55,056 nucleotides of DNA from an uncultured Lachnospiraceae bacterium (GTDB taxonomy: Bacteria; Bacillota; Clostridia; Lachnospirales; Lachnospiraceae), in the NCBI GenBank assembly GCA_910577045.1, contig CAJTLB010000021.1, forward strand, positions 1 through 55,056, given 5' to 3'. The position numbers were made by a program, and so were the translations under genes. The notes below the pieces were generated by a model. The model saw nothing but the letters and a program-made list of their open reading frames with translations. It made no database searches and was not told the DNA's origin. Shown here piece after piece: positions 32,700 through 41,109 of the stretch (within the stretch, counting starts at the first letter, position 1; every line of letters starts with the position of its first letter).

Positions 32700-34160
32700 A
32701 TGGATTCAAGAAACCTAACCCTATTAACCGATTTATACGAATTAACAATGATGCAAGGCTACTTTAAAAATGACACCAATGAAACAGTGGTATTTGACGC
32801 CTTCTACCGCCAAAACCCTTCTGGAAGCGGCTATGCTATTGTAGCTGGTCTAGAACAAGTAATTGACTATGTGAAAAATTTACGTTTCCAGCCAGATGAT
32901 ATCTCATATTTAAGGAGCCTCCATCTTTTTGATGAAGACTTTTTAGGCTATTTAAGCCGTTTCCATTTTTCTGGTGATATTTATGCTATCCCAGAAGGCA
33001 CTGTTGTATTCCCAAGAGAACCTCTTGTTAAAGTAATTGCGCCTGCTATGGAGGCACAGCTTGTAGAAACTGCTATTTTAAATATTATTAACCACCAAAG
33101 CTTAATAGCAACCAAGGCTTCACGTGTTGTATATGCTGCACAAGGCGATGGCATTATGGAATTTGGCCTTCGGCGTGCGCAAGGCCCAGATGCTGGCACA
33201 TGGGGGGCAAGGGCTGCCATGATTGGCGGATGCATTGGAACGTCTAATGTCCTTTGTGGGCAACTTTTTGATGTCCCAGTAAAGGGCACACATGCACATA
33301 GCTGGATTATGAGTTTCCCAGATGAATATACTGCATTTAAAAAATATTCCCAGCTTTACCCTAACGCATGTATCCTTTTAGTAGATACGTATGATACTTT
33401 ACACTCTGGTGTCCCAAATGCGATCCGTGTCTTTACAGAAATGAAAGAAGCAGGTATCCCCCTTACTTTCTATGGAATCCGTTTAGACAGCGGCGACCTT
33501 GCTTATCTTTCTAAAAAAGCTAGAAAAATGTTAGATGCAGCCGGCTTCCCAGATGCTATTATTTCTGCTTCTAGCGACTTAGACGAATATTTAATTGACA
33601 GTTTAAAAACGCAAGGGGCTGCCATTACCTCTTGGGGCGTTGGCACAAACCTTATTACTTCTAAAGATTGCCCAGCATTTGGCGGCGTTTATAAATTGGC
33701 TGCAGTTAAAGATAAAAAGACAGGGAAATTTATCCCTAAAATCAAACTTTCTGAAAATACAACTAAAATTACTAACCCTGGCAATAAAACAATTTTCCGT
33801 ATTTATGATAAAGAAAGCGGCAAATTAAAAGCGGATCTAATTGCTTTAGTAGGAGAAAGCTATGATACTAAAAACTCTCTTCTTATCTTTGATCCCGTGG
33901 AAACATGGAAAAAAACTCTACTTAAACCAGACACGTATACCATGCGCGAACTAATGATCCCTGTATTTTTAGACGGGAACTGTGTTTATAAATCTCCAAA
34001 AGTTATGGAAATCCGCGACTATTGTACAAAAGAGCTCCATACATTATGGGATGAAACCCGCCGCCTTGTAAACCCACATCAAGTCCATGTGGATCTGTCT
34101 AATGAACTGTACCAGATTAAAAAACAACTATTAGACTCTTTTAACACTTCTGGGAGGTAA
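32700..34160 (+). CDS. pncB: Nicotinate phosphoribosyltransferase
   Basis: The 486-residue protein matches the long bacterial nicotinate phosphoribosyltransferase family. The conserved N-terminal LLTDLYELTMMQGYF, the FGLRRAQGPDAG block and KGTHAHSWIM with the catalytic histidine are present. It joins nicotinate to PRPP with ATP, giving nicotinate mononucleotide in NAD salvage. It is followed after 5 bp by a GNAT gene. AAGGAG precedes the ATG. Length and motifs are normal and no unusual features are seen. Confidence 0.95.
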   Translation: MDSRNLTLLTDLYELTMMQGYFKNDTNETVVFDAFYRQNPSGSGYAIVAGLEQVIDYVKNLRFQPDDISYLRSLHLFDEDFLGYLSRFHFSGDIYAIPEGTVVFPREPLVKVIAPAMEAQLVETAILNIINHQSLIATKASRVVYAAQGDGIMEFGLRRAQGPDAGTWGARAAMIGGCIGTSNVLCGQLFDVPVKGTHAHSWIMSFPDEYTAFKKYSQLYPNACILLVDTYDTLHSGVPNAIRVFTEMKEAGIPLTFYGIRLDSGDLAYLSKKARKMLDAAGFPDAIISASSDLDEYLIDSLKTQGAAITSWGVGTNLITSKDCPAFGGVYKLAAVKDKKTGKFIPKIKLSENTTKITNPGNKTIFRIYDKESGKLKADLIALVGESYDTKNSLLIFDPVETWKKTLLKPDTYTMRELMIPVFLDGNCVYKSPKVMEIRDYCTKELHTLWDETRRLVNPHQVHVDLSNELYQIKKQLLDSFNTSGR

Positions 34161-34165
34161 TTATT

Positions 34166-35056
34166 ATGATTGTTGCAAATGAATTAACCGATTCTGATCG
34201 CGCTAATATTGCAGCCCTTGAAGCACTTTGCAAACAACATGAAACTTTGCAAGGGAGTATGTTCCTTTCTCCCGAACAAAATTTTGATCCAAAAATGCCT
34301 TGTTTCTATATGCTTTACCATCCCTTAAAAAAAAATGAACTCATTGCTTTTCTTTCTATTTTTGCCCCTTTTGATGACGAGGCAGAAATATATGCTTATA
34401 CAGCCCCTGCATACCGTAAAAGGGGCTGTTTTTATAGTCTTTTAAAACGTGCTTTAACAGATTTACAATCTTATGGCATCAAAAATATTTTATTTGTACA
34501 CGAACCTAATGGCATAGACTGCAAATTTATATTAGAAAAAATGCCAACCAAATATCAATATTCAGAGTATATTCTTACTATCAATAACAGTAATATACCT
34601 ATATTGTCTATGCCAGATAGCCTCACGCTCCTTCCTGCTAGTTCTTCTGATTTAAAAGGGCTTACCATACTCCATGCCGCTGCATTTAAAAACCCGCTTA
34701 ACGTTTCCCGCCGTTTTCTTCAAAACATATTATCCTTGCCACATATTTTTGCTAAAAAATTGATTTTTAAAGGAAAAATAATTGGGTGCTGTTTTATTAT
34801 AAAACAAGAAAATAATCTATCCCTTATTAGTATTGCTATCCATCCTTCTTACCAAAAAAAAGGATATGCCAACACTATGTTACATGCTGTCCTTTATGAA
34901 CTTTCCATTTCTTATCCTGGCCTTCCGGTTTCCTTAGAAGTCAACAGCGAAAATATTGCTGCCCTTTCTCTTTATCAAAAAATTGGTTTTCAGGTTTCTT
35001 CTCAATTTGATTATACCTACGCTGATAGAAATGCCATTTTTGATTTTCTGGCATAA
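34166..35056 (+). CDS. Double-GNAT acetyltransferase-like protein
   Basis: The 296-residue protein contains two GNAT-like halves. The first (about 50-125) has AYRKRGCFYSLLKRAL. The second (about 180-290) has the better acetyl-CoA loop, HPSYQKKGYANTML, and the LYQKIGF motif near its end. GNAT enzymes transfer acetyl groups from acetyl-CoA to amines. The substrate cannot be read from the sequence. It follows pncB by 5 bp with GGGAGG upstream of its ATG, so the two are co-transcribed; a link to NAD metabolism is only suggested by position. Confidence 0.8.
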   Translation: MIVANELTDSDRANIAALEALCKQHETLQGSMFLSPEQNFDPKMPCFYMLYHPLKKNELIAFLSIFAPFDDEAEIYAYTAPAYRKRGCFYSLLKRALTDLQSYGIKNILFVHEPNGIDCKFILEKMPTKYQYSEYILTINNSNIPILSMPDSLTLLPASSSDLKGLTILHAAAFKNPLNVSRRFLQNILSLPHIFAKKLIFKGKIIGCCFIIKQENNLSLISIAIHPSYQKKGYANTMLHAVLYELSISYPGLPVSLEVNSENIAALSLYQKIGFQVSSQFDYTYADRNAIFDFLA

Positions 35057-35121
35057 TAACTTTACTTCCTATTTCTATTCTTTTTGTACTGCCAGCACTG
35101 TAATTAGTCATTCCATCCGGC

Positions 35122-35151
35122 TTGACAATATGCCAGATAATGGTCTATGAT
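35122..35151 (+). promoter_or_regulatory. Promoter for prfC
   Basis: TTGACA (35122-35127) and TATGAT (35146-35151) are 18 bp apart. They overlap the in-frame extension upstream of the true prfC start, which argues that the extension is not translated. Confidence 0.65.
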
Positions 35152-35181
35152 AGAAGATACGCAAGGCAAAAGGAATTTTTT

Positions 35182-35187
35182 AGGAGG
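35182..35187 (+). promoter_or_regulatory. Ribosome binding site fixing the prfC GTG start
   Basis: AGGAGG sits 6 bases before GTG 35194 and decides for this start over ATG 35122, which lies in the promoter. Confidence 0.8.
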
Positions 35188-35193
35188 AATATT

Positions 35194-36780
35194 GTGTCTA
35201 ATCAGAATGAAATACAAAAACGAAGAACATTTGCCATTATTTCACATCCGGATGCTGGTAAAACAACTTTAACAGAAAAATTCTTACTTTATGGGGGCGC
35301 CATTAACTTAGCCGGCTCTGTAAAAGGTAAAGCAACTGCCAGACATGCCGTATCAGACTGGATGGAAATTGAAAAAGAAAGAGGTATCTCTGTTACCTCT
35401 TCTGTCCTCCAGTTTAATTATAATGGCTATTGCATTAATATCCTTGATACCCCGGGGCATCAAGACTTCTCAGAAGATACGTACCGTACATTAATGGCAG
35501 CCGATTCTGCTGTTATGGTAATTGACGGCTCAAAAGGCGTGGAGGCACAGACTAGGAAACTTTTTAAAGTCTGCGTTATGCGCCATATCCCAATTTTCAC
35601 TTTTATCAATAAAATGGATCGGGATGCCAATGACACCTTTGACTTATTAGATGAAATTGAAAAGGAACTTGGCATTGCTACCTGCCCTGTCAACTGGCCT
35701 ATTGGATCTGGCAAAAACTTTAAAGGTGTCTATGACAGGAATACGCAAAATATTATGCTTTTCTCTGATACAGAAAAAGGGACAAAAGAAGGGACAGAAC
35801 TTTCTATTTCAATCCATGATCCTTCCCTTACCGAATATATTGGGGAAGCCGCCTTCCACACTTTAACAGAAGAAATTGAATTATTAGATGGGGCGAGCGC
35901 AGAATTTAATTTAGGCTTAGTAAGTAAGGGAGAGTTATCCCCTGTCTTTTTTGGTTCGGCACTAACCAATTTTGGCGTGGAAACCTTTTTGCAGCACTTT
36001 TTGCAAATGACTTCTTCCCCGCTGCCACGTAATTCTAGTACAGGGCTTATTGATCCATTTAATAACTACTTTTCTGCTTTTGTTTTTAAAATCCAAGCAA
36101 ATATGAATAAAGCCCACCGTGACCGAATTGCCTTTATGCGTATTTGTTCTGGTAAATTTGACTCTGATATGGAAGTTTTCCATGTACAGGGTAATAAAAA
36201 AATGCGCCTTTCCCAGCCACAGCAGCTTATGGCACAAGAGCGCAAAGTAATCGAAGAAGCATATGCCGGGGATATTATTGGCGTCTTTGATCCAGGAATC
36301 TTTTCCATAGGTGATACCATCGTTTCTCCTTCCCAAAAATTTGAATTTGAAGGAATCCCTACTTTTGCCCCAGAACATTTTGCTAGGGTACGCCAAGTAG
36401 ATACCATGAAGCGGAAACAATTTATTAAAGGAATTACCCAAATTGCACAAGAAGGCGCAATCCAAATTTTCCAAGAATTCAATACAGGAATGGAAGAAAT
36501 TATTGTTGGCGTAGTAGGTGTTTTGCAATTTGAAGTATTAAAATACCGGCTAGAAAACGAATACAATGTAGATATCCGCTTAGAACAGCTTCCTTATGAA
36601 CATATCCGCTGGATTGAAAACAAAACCATAGATTTAGATTCTATCAGTGGCACTTCTGATATGAAGAAAATCCGTGATTTAAAAGGCAACCCTCTCCTCC
36701 TTTTTATTAATAGTTGGAGTATTGGCATGACTTTAGATAGGAACAAAGATCTGATACTATCTGAATTTGGGCGGAACTAA
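35194..36780 (+). CDS. prfC: Peptide chain release factor 3
   Basis: RF3 is a GTPase that removes RF1 and RF2 from the ribosome after peptide release. The G1 loop SHPDAGKTTLTEK, the switch element RGISVTSSVLQF, the DTPGHQDFSEDTYR block and NKMDRD are all present. With the GTG start the protein has 528 residues, the normal length, and begins NQNEIQKRRTFAIISHPDAG as in relatives. Upstream promoter boxes make the longer reading unlikely. It is followed by a three-gene glycosylation set starting 26 bp downstream, which may be partly co-transcribed. Confidence 0.95.
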   Translation: MSNQNEIQKRRTFAIISHPDAGKTTLTEKFLLYGGAINLAGSVKGKATARHAVSDWMEIEKERGISVTSSVLQFNYNGYCINILDTPGHQDFSEDTYRTLMAADSAVMVIDGSKGVEAQTRKLFKVCVMRHIPIFTFINKMDRDANDTFDLLDEIEKELGIATCPVNWPIGSGKNFKGVYDRNTQNIMLFSDTEKGTKEGTELSISIHDPSLTEYIGEAAFHTLTEEIELLDGASAEFNLGLVSKGELSPVFFGSALTNFGVETFLQHFLQMTSSPLPRNSSTGLIDPFNNYFSAFVFKIQANMNKAHRDRIAFMRICSGKFDSDMEVFHVQGNKKMRLSQPQQLMAQERKVIEEAYAGDIIGVFDPGIFSIGDTIVSPSQKFEFEGIPTFAPEHFARVRQVDTMKRKQFIKGITQIAQEGAIQIFQEFNTGMEEIIVGVVGVLQFEVLKYRLENEYNVDIRLEQLPYEHIRWIENKTIDLDSISGTSDMKKIRDLKGNPLLLFINSWSIGMTLDRNKDLILSEFGRN

Positions 36781-36806
36781 CTATGTTATAAAGAAATGAG
36801 GTAGGT

Positions 36807-37787
36807 ATGAAAACAGTCAGTATTATTGTCCCATGTTATAATGAAGAAGCAGTCTTAAACCTATTTTATACAGAAACCCAGAAAGTACTAGATACTATTT
36901 CTGGTTATCGCTTCCATTATATCTTTGTAGATGATGGCAGCCAGGACAAAACCCCACTTATTTTAAAAAAATTATCAAACACATATGCCTATATTGATTT
37001 CCTGTCTTTTTCCCGGAATTTTGGGAAAGAGGCTGGCATGTATGCCGGGCTAAAACATGCAGATGGGGAATATGTAATTATAATGGATGCCGATTTACAG
37101 CATCCTCCTGCCTTAATCCCAATTATGATAAAAGAAATAGAAGCAGGCTATGACTGTTGTGCCGCTATGCGTACCTCCCGCACAGGGGAATCTAAAATAC
37201 GGAGCGCCTTTTCTCGTACCTTTTACCGTTTAAGCAACAAACTCACCGATGTCAACCTTGTACAAGGTGCTGTCGATTACCGTATTATGTCTAGGCAAAT
37301 GGTAAATGCAGTCCTTAGCTTATCGGAAGTACAACGCTTTTCTAAAGGAATCTTTTCTTGGGTTGGTTTCCATACGAAATGGATTCCTTACGAAAATGTA
37401 GAACGTACCATAGGAAAAACCAAATGGAGCTTTTGGGGCCTATTTAAGTATGCCATTGATGGCATTACGGCTTTTTCTGTTGCCCCCCTTCGGATGGTAT
37501 CTGCAATGGGCTTTATTATCTCCATTTTTGCCTTCCTTTATATTGCAATTACCCTAATACAGACACTTGCCTTTGGCATTGTTGTGCCTGGTTATGTCAC
37601 CACACTTTGTGCTGTGCTTTTCTTAGGCGGCATTATTGAATTGTCCATTGGTATTTTAGGCGAATATATTGGGCATATTTATATGGAAGCAAAGGACAGG
37701 CCAATCTATATTTTAAAAGAATCCTCTCTTTCTTATACCAAGCAAAACCCAGCAAACCTACCAAAAGAAGAAAAGAAAGGCCCCTAA
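36807..37787 (+). CDS. GT2 glycosyltransferase making an undecaprenyl-phosphate sugar (CsbB/GtrB-like)
   Basis: This 326-residue protein has a GT2 catalytic domain (about 1-225) with VDDGSQDKT and the metal-binding DADLQHPP motif, then two membrane spans (about 230-255 and 265-290). This is the DPM1/GtrB/CsbB layout. Such enzymes move a sugar from a nucleotide donor to undecaprenyl phosphate on the inner face of the membrane. It is followed at 2 bp by a GtrA flippase and then by a YfhO protein. In Bacillus CsbB, GtcA and YfhO act in this order on lipoteichoic acid. The sugar is not determined here. Confidence 0.88.
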   Translation: MKTVSIIVPCYNEEAVLNLFYTETQKVLDTISGYRFHYIFVDDGSQDKTPLILKKLSNTYAYIDFLSFSRNFGKEAGMYAGLKHADGEYVIIMDADLQHPPALIPIMIKEIEAGYDCCAAMRTSRTGESKIRSAFSRTFYRLSNKLTDVNLVQGAVDYRIMSRQMVNAVLSLSEVQRFSKGIFSWVGFHTKWIPYENVERTIGKTKWSFWGLFKYAIDGITAFSVAPLRMVSAMGFIISIFAFLYIAITLIQTLAFGIVVPGYVTTLCAVLFLGGIIELSIGILGEYIGHIYMEAKDRPIYILKESSLSYTKQNPANLPKEEKKGP

Positions 37788-37789
37788 AC

Positions 37790-38200
37790 ATGAAACAACA
37801 AATCAAAAAACTTCTAACCCGTGAAACCGTTTCCTATCTTTTTTTTGGCGTACTCACTACCATTGTCAACTATGGCGTATATGAAATATGCAAATGGCTT
37901 AGTATCCACTATACCGCCTCCACAATAATTGCTTGGATACTTGCTGTCGCATTTGCCTATCTTACAAATAAATGGTTTGTATTTGAAAGCAAAAGTTTTA
38001 AAAAAGCAGTACTTCTTAGGGAAATCCCTTCCTTTGTAGGCTGCCGCCTTTTTTCGGGGCTTTGCGATCTAGGTTTTATGGTTCTTGCAGTCGAATTCTT
38101 ATCTATCCACGATTCCATTGCAAAACTTTTATCCAATGTTTTCGTTGTAATTATTAACTATATTTTCAGCAAACTATTTATATTCCGAAAAAGTAAATAA
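37790..38200 (+). CDS. GtrA/GtcA-family lipid-linked sugar flippase
   Basis: The 136-residue protein has four membrane spans and the family pattern SYLFFGVLTTIVNYGVYEI near the N terminus plus AYLTNKWFVFES. GtrA-like proteins are thought to flip undecaprenyl-phosphate-linked sugars to the outer leaflet. The gene starts 2 bp after the GT2 stop and precedes the YfhO gene by 10 bp. It is the middle step of the presumed glycosylation pathway. Confidence 0.88.
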   Translation: MKQQIKKLLTRETVSYLFFGVLTTIVNYGVYEICKWLSIHYTASTIIAWILAVAFAYLTNKWFVFESKSFKKAVLLREIPSFVGCRLFSGLCDLGFMVLAVEFLSIHDSIAKLLSNVFVVIINYIFSKLFIFRKSK

Positions 38201-38210
38201 GGAGCTTATT

Positions 38211-40817
38211 ATGCAAAAAGAACATTTATCCCATGATACCACACATATCTATGTGTTATCCTTCTTTATTCCTGTTGCCATATTGATATTTATCTATATC
38301 CTGCGAGGTGTTTATCCCTTTGGGGATCAATGTTTCCTGCGTAGTGATATGTATCACCAATATGCCCCCTTCCTTGCTGAATTCCAAAATAAATTAAAAA
38401 CAGGGGGAAGCCTTACTTATTCTTGGAATATTGGCATGGGTGTAAATTTTTCTGCCCTTTACGCCTATTACCTTGCCACGCCAATTAATTGGTTCCTTAT
38501 ACTTTTTTCACAAAAATACTTAATTGAATTAATGAGCATTATCCTAATCCTAAAAGTAGGATTATCTGGCATTACCTTTTCCCACTATATTTGCAAGCAC
38601 TATTCCACAACTAACCCACTTGTGGCTGGTATTTCTGTGTTTTACTCCCTGTCTGCCTATATCTGCGCCTATAGCTGGAACGTTATGTGGCTAGACTGCA
38701 TCTGGCTATTGCCCTTAGTATTACTAGGCCTAGAATATCTAGTAAAAGAAAACAAAGGGTTCCTTTACTGCATTACACTAGCCCTTTGCATTTTATCCAA
38801 TTACTATATTTCCATTATGATCTGCATTTTTTGTGTCCTATACTTTATCTTACAAATGGTATCACACAAAAAAGCTTGGAAAAGCTGGTTCCCTAAGTGC
38901 CTCCGTTTTGCCCTTTACTCCTTAATCGCTGGCGGAATTGGCGCTTTTTTACTAATCCCAGAATACTTTGCCCTAACACTAACCGTATCCGGCGACATTA
39001 ACTTCCCTAAAAACATGTCCCGCTACTTTTCCATACTAGAAATGATTTCCAGGCAGCTTATGCTAGTAGAACCAGCTATTTTCTCTGCCCACGAGCCAAA
39101 TATTTATTCCGGGGTCCTTATCTTCCTCCTTGTCCCACTCTACGCATTAAACCCCAAAGTAAATATATGGGAAAAAGCTGGGAAATTTGCCCTTATCTTT
39201 TTCTTTTACATCAGCTTCAACTTAAACATCCTAAACTATATCTGGCACGGCCTGCACTTCCCAAACAGCCTGCCCTGCCGCCAAAGCTTTATCTTTAACT
39301 TCCTATTACTCACCATGGCATACGAAGCCTTAAAAGACATCCGTAAATACACCTACAAAGACATTACCAAAGTCCTAGGCCTTATTACTATACTATTCCT
39401 ACTAATAGAGCACCTAATGGCAGATGACGACTACCCTTACTACATCGTATATGTCAGCCTTCTATTCGTAGGCCTTTACACCATTGCAATAGCACTATAC
39501 CGGAACCAAAACTTCCCTAAAATAGCCTCCGTATTTATCCTTTTCTTCCTAATTATTGCAGAAGCCTTTATCAACACCGAAGAAACCAGCGTCAACACCA
39601 CTGGCCGCACTTCCTATGTAAAAGACAACCCTGCAATTACCACCGTACTAAACTACGCAAAAGAAAACGATCCCTCCTTCTATCGGGTAGAAAAATTAAA
39701 ACGGCGCACCAAAAACGACAGCGCATGGCATCACTATCCCGGCGTATCCATATTTTCCTCTACTGCAAACGCTGGTTTTGCCAAATTCCTTGGCGGCCTT
39801 GGCTGCGAAGAATCCACAAACTCCTATTCCTACTATGGCGCCACCCCACTAACCGAAGCGATCCTATCCGTAAAATATGTACTGAGCAACGACCTCACCG
39901 AAGACAACAGCCTCCGTTCCCTCTACACATGGGAAGACTCCGTTTACCTATATAAAAACCAATACACCCTGCCCCTAGGCTTCCTAATCCCCGACACCCT
40001 AGAAAAAAAATGGAGCAATACAGCAAACAACCCTTTCTCCGTACAAAACAGCTTTGCAGACCTTGCCGCAAACATATCCCCCCTATTCGTCCCCACTGAG
40101 CATGAAATCACTGGCAACACCATTGACATCTACCCAGAACAAGAAGAACATATCTACATCTACGTTGCTTCCGACTACGAAGACTTTACTGCAACCTTTA
40201 CAGACAGCAATGGCCGCCAATTCAAAGATCCCCTCACCCTTTCCGATGTAAGGAACCTCTACATTATGGATCTAGGCATATGCCCTGCCGGTTCCCACAT
40301 CACCTTTTCCGCCAGTGGAAAAGACTCCATCCACGCATACGTATACACCCTAAAAGAAAACAACTTCAAAGAACTATACAACACCCTAGCCAGCCGTGCC
40401 CTAGAAATCACAACCTTCAAAGACACCCATATCAAAGGCACCATAACAGCCCAAAGCGACATGCTATTATTCACCTCCATCCTATACGAAAAAGGCTGGA
40501 AAATAAAAATAGACGGCCACCCCGTCCCCACACAAGCATTTAAAGATGCCCTTATATCCGTCCCCGTCCCTGCCGGCACCCACGAAATAGAATTCCACTA
40601 CACCCCCCAAGGCCTAATCCCAGGCTTAATCATTACTATTATAAGCCTACTACTACTAACCACCATTATCCTGGTAAAAACCAAACACACAAAAAATCAA
40701 TCCACAGACCACAAAAACAACTTCCCTCCAGCCGCCCTAACCGACCTAACCCCACCACCCACCAATCCAACCATTACAAATCCGACCACTACAACTACCA
40801 CCCCTCCAACTTCCTAA
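38211..40817 (+). CDS. YfhO-family polytopic membrane glycosyltransferase
   Basis: This 868-residue protein has about a dozen membrane spans over residues 15-460 and one near 800-820, with a long extracytoplasmic region between, as in YfhO. YfhO proteins are GT-C-like enzymes that move sugar from the lipid carrier to a surface polymer such as lipoteichoic acid. The N-terminal GDQCFLRSDMYHQYAPFLAEF region is characteristic. The C-terminal tail is proline/threonine rich and low in complexity (from about residue 835). The last third of the gene has a clear rise in C-ending codons compared with the first part. AAGGAG precedes the ATG. Confidence 0.85.
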   Translation: MQKEHLSHDTTHIYVLSFFIPVAILIFIYILRGVYPFGDQCFLRSDMYHQYAPFLAEFQNKLKTGGSLTYSWNIGMGVNFSALYAYYLATPINWFLILFSQKYLIELMSIILILKVGLSGITFSHYICKHYSTTNPLVAGISVFYSLSAYICAYSWNVMWLDCIWLLPLVLLGLEYLVKENKGFLYCITLALCILSNYYISIMICIFCVLYFILQMVSHKKAWKSWFPKCLRFALYSLIAGGIGAFLLIPEYFALTLTVSGDINFPKNMSRYFSILEMISRQLMLVEPAIFSAHEPNIYSGVLIFLLVPLYALNPKVNIWEKAGKFALIFFFYISFNLNILNYIWHGLHFPNSLPCRQSFIFNFLLLTMAYEALKDIRKYTYKDITKVLGLITILFLLIEHLMADDDYPYYIVYVSLLFVGLYTIAIALYRNQNFPKIASVFILFFLIIAEAFINTEETSVNTTGRTSYVKDNPAITTVLNYAKENDPSFYRVEKLKRRTKNDSAWHHYPGVSIFSSTANAGFAKFLGGLGCEESTNSYSYYGATPLTEAILSVKYVLSNDLTEDNSLRSLYTWEDSVYLYKNQYTLPLGFLIPDTLEKKWSNTANNPFSVQNSFADLAANISPLFVPTEHEITGNTIDIYPEQEEHIYIYVASDYEDFTATFTDSNGRQFKDPLTLSDVRNLYIMDLGICPAGSHITFSASGKDSIHAYVYTLKENNFKELYNTLASRALEITTFKDTHIKGTITAQSDMLLFTSILYEKGWKIKIDGHPVPTQAFKDALISVPVPAGTHEIEFHYTPQGLIPGLIITIISLLLLTTIILVKTKHTKNQSTDHKNNFPPAALTDLTPPPTNPTITNPTTTTTTPPTS

Positions 40818-40866
40818 CCTTTAACAACACCCTTCTATACTCCAAAGAAGAACAGCCAAAAACCAG

Positions 40867-41090
40867 CCCAAAGAAATATCTGGCAGATTCTGCGCCTACG
40901 AAGAAAACGGCAGATTCTTAGTGTTCTGCCAAAGCCCAGCAACGAACGGACAGGATGTCCGTTCGAAGAGCCTCTGCGGCAGGACGCCGCATAGGCTCTG
41001 GTTGCGCAAACCGCCAACCACCACAAGCAGAACACTTAGAATCCGCCAGTTTTCGAAGTTCAAGCAGAAGATGCCAGATATTTCTTTGGG
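40867..41090. repeat. Large imperfect palindrome with internal hairpins (structured RNA or mobile-element relic)
   Basis: Two arms of about 63 bases (40867-40929 and 41027-41090) are near-perfect inverted copies; the outer 19 bases match without error. Inside lie a perfect 10-bp hairpin (40943-40965, loop GGA), a two-part hairpin (40967-40999, stems AGAGCC/GGCTCT and GCGGC/GCCGC, loop AGGAC) and a TGGTTG/CAACCA stem (40999-41020). Mismatches in the arms fall into symmetric purine loops (GA facing GA, and GAA facing GAA in CGAAG/CGAAG) when read as plus-strand RNA. The block is richer in GC than the surrounding intergenic DNA. It lies in the 292-bp gap between convergent yfhO and dnaB. It could be a structured RNA, a MITE, or an elaborate terminator. 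Reading frames across it are not convincing. Confidence 0.8.
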
Positions 41091-41109
41091 CGTTCCCCTC
41101 TCTTCTTCC

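Noticed and set aside
35962..36566. Two long minus-strand frames (188 and 166 codons)
   Set aside because: Both are antisense to prfC, which has full family motifs.
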